From: Capra hircus | Lineage: Eukaryota; Chordata; Mammalia; Artiodactyla; Bovidae | NCBI RefSeq assembly: GCF_001704415.2 | Contig: NC_030819.1 | Location: forward strand, 36,760,575 to 36,824,574 | Length of the DNA: 64,000 nt | Reading direction: 5' to 3' | In this document: positions 57,482 through 64,000 of the stretch, in pieces | Layout: each line of letters opens with the position of its first letter | How positions within the stretch are numbered: position 1 is the stretch's first letter | The notes under the pieces: generated by a model | Seen by the model: only the letters and a program-made list of their open reading frames with translations | Database searches by the model: none | Told to the model about the DNA's origin: nothing | Translations under genes and position numbers: made by a program

Positions 57482-57648
57482 GGTTCCATCCCTGGGTCAG
57501 GAAGATCCCCTGGTGGAAGGCACACCAACCCACTCCAGTATTCTTGCCTGGAGAATCCCATGGACAGAGGAGCCTGGCAGGCTATAGTCCGTAGGATCGC
57601 AAAGAGCCAGGCATGACTGAAGCAACTTAGCAGGCATGCACACACAGC
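57482..57648 (+). mobile_element. Bov-tA SINE, 5' truncated
   Basis: Begins inside the tRNA head at GGTTCCATCCCTGGGTCAGG and ends GAAGCAACTTAGCAGGCATGC. Confidence 0.88.
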
Positions 57649-57783
57649 TCCACTCAGATCATCAGGCAGTAGATCCTAGAAGCTGGAAACTCCTGATCGA
57701 AGAGGTTGAAGAGTGGTAGTATAAGTTGAGAAAGTAGGTTTAAAGGAGCTTTGTTGGAAAAGGATGGAATTACTTTCTGTCCA

Positions 57784-58000
57784 TATGTGCTCATTCCCTC
57801 AGCTGTGCCTAACTCTTTGAGACCCCATGTTCTGCAGCCTGCCATGCTCCTCTGTCCATAGAATCTCTAGGCAGGAGTACTGGAGAGGGTTGCCATTTCC
57901 TTCTTCAGGCGATCTTCCTGACCCAGGGCTCAAATCTGTGTCTCCTAAGTCTCCTGCACTGGCAAGCAGACTCTTTACCACTGAGCCCCCTGGAATGTCC
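57784..58000 (-). mobile_element. Bov-tA SINE
   Basis: Minus-strand copy with a TTCTGTC repeat on both sides that may be a 7-bp target duplication. Diverged. Confidence 0.88.
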
Positions 58001-58136
58001 TTCTGTCTCTATAAACTCCAGTTAATTCAAACCAGTTACACTTACAATAAGGCCACAGATAGCAAACATGAGGACTTGAATTAAAGTTAATTGTGTTACT
58101 GAAGGATTTGGTATATAGGAGCCTTAAGAGTATGGA

Positions 58137-58243
58137 CTTCCCTGGTGGCTCAGAGGTTAAAGTGTCTGCCTGGAATGCAGGAGACCAGGGTTAGATCTTC
58201 CCGATCCCTGGGTCGGGAAGATCCCCTGGAGAAGGAAATGGCG
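58137..58243 (+). mobile_element. Truncated tRNA-derived SINE with a perfect hairpin
   Basis: Only the head and the first bases of the Bov-A unit are present, stopping after GGAGAAGGAAATGGC. The arms GATCTTCCCGA (58194-58204) and TCGGGAAGATC (58213-58223) form an 11-bp perfect inverted repeat with an 8-base loop. Other copies here lack the left arm. Confidence 0.85.
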
Positions 58244-59002
58244 TGCTAGAATGTTTGCATCTAATATGTGAGGTAACGCCGTAGTACTTCTAGGTCTGTT
58301 GTGTATCACTGGGGCCAGTTTTTGGCAGAGGAAATAAGTGCTCCCTTTATGAGATAAGACTGCCAAGCCCTCTTTAAACAGATGGCTGTTATTTCATTAT
58401 TCAACATGTCTTCCCTGGACACTTCTCTCTGTGACAATTATTGCTGCAGATATAATACTTTACTTGGGAGAAATTATAGTTATAGTTTTTGAAAAACAGT
58501 ATCCAGAGGCTTGAAGGATTTTACTCTATTTCTTTATCCACCTTCCAATCTGCATCTGAAATTATATTGGAGATAAACTAAGACTGATTTCAATCATTGA
58601 TAGTTCACAGAGAATTACATAAACCATTTCAATTGATTGATCTTAGTGACAGTACTGGCTATCCCAAATCCTTTTTGGAGTGAAGGAGAGATAACTAGTT
58701 GGCTATATAGCCATATATATATATATATATATATATCTTTCAATGAAAACTTATAATTTCACAGTTGAAAAGAATAGTTAAGTTCATCTATGTCTCATCT
58801 AATAGAGGAAAGCCATTCCATGTGACTGATGTGGATATTTGCAAGCAGAGTAGGATGCTGGCTTTAGAACTCTATTTTATATAACCTCTGAGACTTGCTT
58901 ATTCCTTGGTAGACTTTTTCTTGGACAGTAACTCCCTACACAATGTTAGATAAGGCATTGGATAACTCTAGTCATGTAATATCCTGCAACTAGACATCCA
59001 AG
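58244..59002. other. Unassigned AT-rich DNA
   Basis: It contains the (AT)n run at 58713-58736 next to a GGCTATATAGCC palindrome at 58701-58712. Otherwise nothing was recognised. Confidence 0.45.
58713..58736. repeat. (AT)n microsatellite
   Basis: About 12 AT units. Confidence 0.96.
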
Positions 59003-60003
59003 ATCTGCCTCTTGACAAATCTGTGTGCAGGTCAGGAAACAACAGTTAGAACTGGACATGGAACAACAGACTGGCTCCAAATCGGGAAAGGAGTACGCCA
59101 AGGCTGTATATTGTCACCCTGCTTATTTAACTTACATGTAGAGTACATCATGAGAAATGCTGGGCTGGCAGAAGCACAAACTGGAATCAAGATTTCCAGG
59201 AGAAATATCAATAACCTCAGATATGCAGATGGCATCACCCTTACGGCAGAAAGCAAAGAACTAAAGAGCCTCTTGATCAAAGTGAAAGAGGAGAGTGAAA
59301 AATTTGGCTTAAAGCTCAACATTCAGAAACCTAAGATCATGATATCTGGTCCCATCACTTCATGGCAAATAGATGGGGAAACAATGGAAACAGTGACAGA
59401 CTTTATTTTGGGGGGCTCCCAAATCACTGCAGATGGTGACTGCTGTCATGAAATAAAGAGATGCTTGCTCCTTGGAAGAAAAGTTATGACTAACCTGGAC
59501 AGCATATTAAAAAGCAGAGACATTGCTTTGCCAACAAAGGTCCATCTAGTCAAAGCTGTGGTTTTTCCAGTAGTCATGTATGGATGTGAGAGTTGGACTA
59601 TAAAGAAAGCTGAGCACTGAAAAATTGATGCTTTTGAACTGTGGTGTTTGAGAAGACTCTTGAGAGTTTCTTGGGCTGCAAGGAGATCCAATCAATCCAT
59701 CCTAAAGGAAATCAGTCTGAATATTTATTGGAAGGACTGAAGCTGAAGCTGAAACTCCGATACTTTGGCCACTTGATGCAAAGAACTGACGCATCTGAAA
59801 AGAGCCTGATGCTGGGAAAGATTGAAGGGAGGAGGAGAGGGGGATGACAGAGGATGAGATGGCTGGATGGCATCACCAACTCAATGGACATGAGTTTGAG
59901 TAAACTCCGGGAGTTGGTGATGGACAGGGAGGCCTGGTGTGCTGCAGTCCGTGGGGTCGCAAAGAGTCAGACACGGCTGAGTGACTGAACCGAACTGAAC
60001 TGA
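59003..60003 (+). pseudogene. BovB copy, RT domain to 3' end, active site mutated
   Basis: About 1.0 kb from CTGCCTCTTGACAAATC to the CCGAACTGAACTGA terminus. A 202-residue frame (59012-59620) contains GHGTTDWLQIGKGVRQGC and the active-site segment, here YADG at 59222-59233, not YADD, so one catalytic Asp is lost. Near 59250 a codon of the consensus SEEELK stretch is deleted. ACATCCAAGA before and CCATTCAAGA after may be a decayed target duplication. Confidence 0.93.
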
Positions 60004-60013
60004 GCCATTCAAG

Positions 60014-60522
60014 AGAAGACAATGTCACTTTCACAGTGATTCTAAAATAAGCCCTAGAAAGAACTTCTGCCTATAGTGGAGTTCATGAGTGTGGTATCAG
60101 AATTAGGATATCATAGTAATCAGTGTCAGAAGCCAAAGAATCCAGAATTCACATCCAGATGCTGGACTCATGAAAAGTGTGGTGAACCAACAACTGAGGT
60201 GCAGGATATGGGACACTGGGGAATCTAGTTAAATCAAATCCTACAGATATTTTTCAAGTAACTGTTACATGCAAGCCACTGGGAATTGTAATTAAATGGA
60301 AAGATAAGATGTAGACTTTATTCCAAAAGAGGGAATAAATTACTAGACAGATAAAAGAAAGGCATTATGAGGATATACATGAGGAAGAGAACACTGAAGA
60401 CTTATGGATGTTCAAAGGATTTATTACAAAATGTTTCATAGAACAGGTGAAATTAGAAATGTGTCTTGAAGAATGGGTAAGATTTTGATAGGCACACTTA
60501 GATGAGAAATGAGAACTTTTAA
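60014..60522. repeat. Unassigned DNA including a likely ancient repeat copy
   Basis: About 60235-60510 (TTTCAAGTAACTGTTACATG..., AAGAATGGGTAAGATTTTG) resembles the same ancient family as 16253-17460. Low confidence. Confidence 0.4.
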
Positions 60523-60712
60523 GAGTTGCTATATAGCACCAAGAGCTCAGCTTGGTGCTTTGTAATCACCTGGAGGAGTAGGATGGTCAGAGTGGGATAG
60601 GGGCTCAAGAGGGAGCAGATATATGTATACTTATGGCTGACTCACAGTGTTGTACAGCAGAAACTAGCACATTGTAAAGCAATTTTTTCCAATAAAAAAA
60701 TAAAATAAAGGT
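60523..60712 (+). mobile_element. L1 3' end, 5' truncated
   Basis: TATATAGCACCAAGAGCTCA, then GCTCAAGAGGGAGCAGATA, then TTGTACAGCAGAAACTAGC and CAATAAAAAAATAAAATAAA. This is the ruminant L1 3' UTR order and tail. Confidence 0.85.
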
Positions 60713-61194
60713 GGATAGAGATCAGAGGTCCTGTTATGCTAAATTTCAAAAACAGGTTCCAGATTTTGGAAAACTGATGTTACAAAGTTAGAAAGTACCA
60801 GCAATATGGCTGATTTACAATACCTGGCCCTTAAGACTCTTAATATGTGTAGAGAATGTGGCGGGGAGCAAAGGCAAATGTGCTTTATCCTTGAGTCACA
60901 GATAGATTGCTCCAAAACCAGCCCACACGAAGGGCTCAGGAAAGGTTAACAGATGAATTTTTGTCATTGACTGGCAAATGTGTGAGGGCATTCAAAATTC
61001 AATGTTACTCAAAATGTTTTGGCTTTTTAGACGCTGAAAACATACTAACAAAGAATTTTGGGGAGGAAATGTACATTTTAGAAAACAATCCCTTAACTTA
61101 ATGAAGGGAATTCATTGTTCAGGCTTCCTTAACTTTTAAGTGAATTTAGAGTTTGGGGTAACAACACAAGGAGTTGCTTAAGCTTAATATATCA
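60713..61194. other. Unassigned DNA
   Basis: No feature was recognised. The 64-residue frame at 60907-61101 has no recognisable content. Confidence 0.45.
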
Positions 61195-61295
61195 TAGTAA
61201 CTATAAATGGAATATAACCTTTAAAAATTGTGAATCACTATGTTGTATACCTGAAACTTACATAATATTGTACATAAATTATATCTCTATTTTTA
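61195..61295 (+). mobile_element. L1 3' terminus
   Basis: TGAATCACTATGTTGTATAC, then CTGAAACTTACATAATATTG, then AAATTATATCTCTATTTTTA. A diverged cetartiodactyl L1 end. Confidence 0.7.
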
Positions 61296-62097
61296 GAAGT
61301 TGTTTTCTATAGTTGCAGTCATTTTCAGATAAAAGCTACCATTTTCAGAAAAAAAAGAATTTTGAATTAACATGAGATATTATTTCACTCTGGCCTGTGA
61401 CTTTCAGCCATAAGTCAGTTTGTTAGCACAGCAACAATAAAATATTTTCACTCAACTTATTGTGGTTAAATTCTGGTTTATAGTATAAAGTAACTAAATG
61501 GTATTTTAATGATTATCAATTATTTCTTCCAAGGATATTTTCTTTTCAAAACTTGTTTTTGCATGTTTAGGATGGATATCATCATTGTAGATTCTCAGTC
61601 ACTATATTCGCTGTGTGTCAGAAGGCTCTTATACTATAAACATGGACATTTTGGATATCACTTTTTGCTCAGATATCGAGATGACTTTTTGTATTTCATC
61701 ATGTCACAGCAATTTCAGAATTGGTAGCAAGTGTTGCATGCATTACTATTGAAAAAACAGCAGGAATCTCAGTTTGGTGCCAAATTGTAGCCATTCACTC
61801 ATTTGCCATTTGGCAAAAGATTTCATCTATCATGAATGTACCCCAGCGACGGTAATGATTGCTTTTCAATTTCCTAATTTCAAACACCTAGGAAACCTGG
61901 GTTACCATAGAAATTACTTTTCCATTTATGTATAATTTAACTCAGCTAGGTTATTATTTGAAGAGATTCCAAATGTGATCACTACAATCATAATCTTTTC
62001 TACAATGAATTCATACTTCTAGGATTCTACTCTGGCTTAAAGTTACAACTTTGTACAATACCACATTTGAAAACGTGAGACATAGAGGGATTTTAGT
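61296..62097. other. Unassigned DNA
   Basis: No feature was recognised. The 72-residue frame at 61509-61727 is unassigned. Confidence 0.45.
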
Positions 62098-62236
62098 CTT
62101 TAATGTGCATTCTAATCACCTGGAGACCTTGATGAAATGCAGGTTCTGATTTAGTGGATCCAGGCTGGGACCTGGGATTCTGCATTTCTGACAAGCTTCC
62201 ACATAATACTGATGCTGCTCATCCTAGGTAGGATCA
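62098..62236 (+). mobile_element. MER5A-like hAT-Charlie element
   Basis: CTAATCACCTGGAGACCTTG, then GCAGGTTCTGATTTAGTGG, GGGATTCTGCATTTCTGAC and CTGATGCTGCTCATCC are in MER5A order. A non-autonomous ancient DNA transposon. Confidence 0.83.
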
Positions 62237-64000
62237 CACATAGAGGAGCAAGGGGATGAAAAATCTATTTTGTTGTTCTTAAGAAATTTTAAGTGTTTTA
62301 AATTGTTTTAATAATACTTTCTATTTGATGTTCGGGAATATATCAAAGTTCGCTTCTTTCTCTTGATCACAAATTAGTTAATAGGGCACAGACATATATG
62401 ATTATATCAATTTGAGAATTGAGAATAATGTAGTTTAAGTAACATAATAGGAACCACCATATAGTCATATCTCTTTAATCACAAGCACTTGAAGATCAAG
62501 TCAGTAAATGTCTTCCTCTTGGAATTTTAAGAACAGTGTTTATCATAGGTATAAATTCTGCTGTAATGGTCTCTTCAATACAGAGATGCAAGAAAGAAAT
62601 ATTTCTAGTAGATAAAATGTTTATTTCATAATACAAAAAGATGCGGAGTTCTTTAAGAATTTATTTTTCTTCTAACCTCCAATTTAAATATAGAATACTG
62701 GTTTTCATAACATGAAGAACGATGCTGGTGTCTGAATCCAAAAGTATTCTCTTGATGCTAGCTGGTAAAGTGTTATTTCTACAAAGCTAAAAATATTTCA
62801 CACCACCACCCCTGAAAAACAGGTAGAAATACACAGGTATGATTCCTGTCTTTTGGAAGCTGAATAGCTCTTCTCCAAGGAAACACTTACAGAGCATGAA
62901 TCAAGGCCCTCTTTTCAGGGTAACTGGAGAGACCCTTGTGAAGACAGTGAAACTGACAAATAAGTTTTAAGGATCTGTCAATCATGGATGCCTTTGCTGA
63001 GACTAAAGCATCTAGCTTACCTGTTCCAAATTCTTGTTTTCTGTAACCAAGTCTTCAGTGGCTCAAATTGAAAATATAAGCAAGACAATCAAAATAAACA
63101 GCTTTTGCATCTCCCAGCTGAATAGCAGTAATGATTTTAGACACTGTTTCTCCAATAGCTTAATATCAGTAATGTCATCTCCCATTTGAAATAGTGTTCT
63201 TGTGAAGTAGATAACTCTAAAGCACATAAGGTGACAGTACCATGGGCTTAAAATAAATACTCTGGATTATTCCTTAAGGAATAATGGAGTCAAAGGTAGA
63301 CAAGCCAAGCAGAAAAATCTGTGCTTTAGTTTCACAGGAAGACTAAGGTGGCTTAGGTAAAGCTTCTTTTGAACCCCCAGTCCATTAAAAAAGAAAATCG
63401 TCAACAATCCTTACACCCAAAAGAAAAAAAAAAAAGGAAAATTTCCGCTTATTCCTATCTATAATACATTATATACTCAATTTTAGAAGGGTCAATATTT
63501 TGATGAAATTTGTTTTTCATTTCCAATTGATAGACTTTATTTTTACAGTCTCACATCATTTTCCATCCTCATGCTAGATCTCTCAAAGAGACCTGTATTT
63601 GCCTTCTCTCTTCTTTTGACTTTAGAAAAGCTTAGGCTGCATAGCATGTGACCATTCATCTTGGTGGCACCTGTCTTTCGATGGTTCTCCATCACTTACA
63701 GTCCAAATACCATAGAGTAGCATAATAACCTTGTCATGGTTTAGATTGCAGTTTGTATCCTCACTTTGGCCTCAGTTTCTATCATCCTCACCACATCTTC
63801 TTACCCACATTATGGAAGAAACCCTGACCCTAACACAAAGGCAGCAAGGAAATGAGAGGTAGAGTCCACACCCACGATAAACCCATGACATCTGTCTCTC
63901 TCTCAAAGGCTTCATCCATAGAAATCCAGTTTTAATCTGTATTCACAAACTTTAAATAGTGCCTCTTCTTCCTAGGAAGTGAAGTTCTTTGGAAGGGAAC
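62237..64000. other. Unassigned unique DNA to window end
   Basis: No gene, SINE or LINE was recognised in 1.76 kb. There is a short A-run near 63425-63436. This and 42.2-48.2 kb are the most repeat-poor parts of the window. Confidence 0.5.

Noticed and set aside
57115..57645. 176-residue minus-strand frame
   Set aside because: Its first third is translated Bov-tA SINE and the remainder has no recognisable domain, so it is a chance chimera.

Overview
This window is repeat-dense, AT-rich mammalian DNA with no supportable host protein-coding or RNA gene. The lineage is clear from the repeats. Bov-tA and Bov-A2 SINEs and BovB (RTE-type) LINE copies are ruminant hallmarks, CHR-2-type SINEs are shared across whales and ruminants, and the young LINE-1 is close to the bovine L1-BT type. 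The source is therefore a ruminant, most likely a bovid. I cannot separate cattle, buffalo, sheep and goat by eye. No prokaryotic or organellar signal is present.

Layout. 1-2975 is the 3' part of a young LINE-1 with an uninterrupted ORF2 reverse-transcriptase and C-terminal frame. It sits in an older L1 (2976-5108) that also hosts two BovB pieces. 5110-15900 is unique DNA with scattered Bov-tA/Bov-A2 SINEs, an ancient L1 interrupted by two SINEs, two BovB fragments and MIRs. 16250-17620 holds an ancient mammalian repeat split by a 5'-inverted L1, plus a palindromic mariner-derived MITE. 17.6-31 kb is mostly unique DNA with SINEs, BovB 3' ends, a 58-bp direct duplication, a polypurine tract and CA repeats. 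31488-32380 has a hAT-type fragment next to an L1 with internal inversion and a perfect 13-bp target-site duplication. 35636-42215 is the BovB-richest part, with an internally inverted copy, the longest copy (about 2 kb, minus strand, two nonsense codons) and an L1 3' end. 42.2-48.2 kb is almost repeat-poor. 48.2-49.3 kb contains SINEs and a BovB inserted in a CHR-2 SINE. 50870-55750 is the antisense 5' half of an ancient L1, interrupted by a BovB, two Bov-A2 SINEs and a probable solo LTR with TGT...ACA ends and a 5-bp duplication. 56-64 kb returns to unique DNA with SINEs, two more BovB copies, L1 3' ends and a MER5A element.

How the parts relate. Nothing here forms a host pathway. The elements do form a readable insertion history. 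Ancient L1, L2, MIR and hAT copies act as landing sites, BovB and CHR-2 come later, and Bov-tA/Bov-A2 and L1-BT are the youngest layer. By my boundaries 16 BovB-derived pieces total roughly 9.5 kb, about 15% of the window. I found no undescribed functional system. The most unusual items are the internally inverted BovB, the dated nested stacks and two SINE copies carrying newly formed perfect hairpins that look like template-switch scars. Family names rest on recognition by eye, not on a database search.
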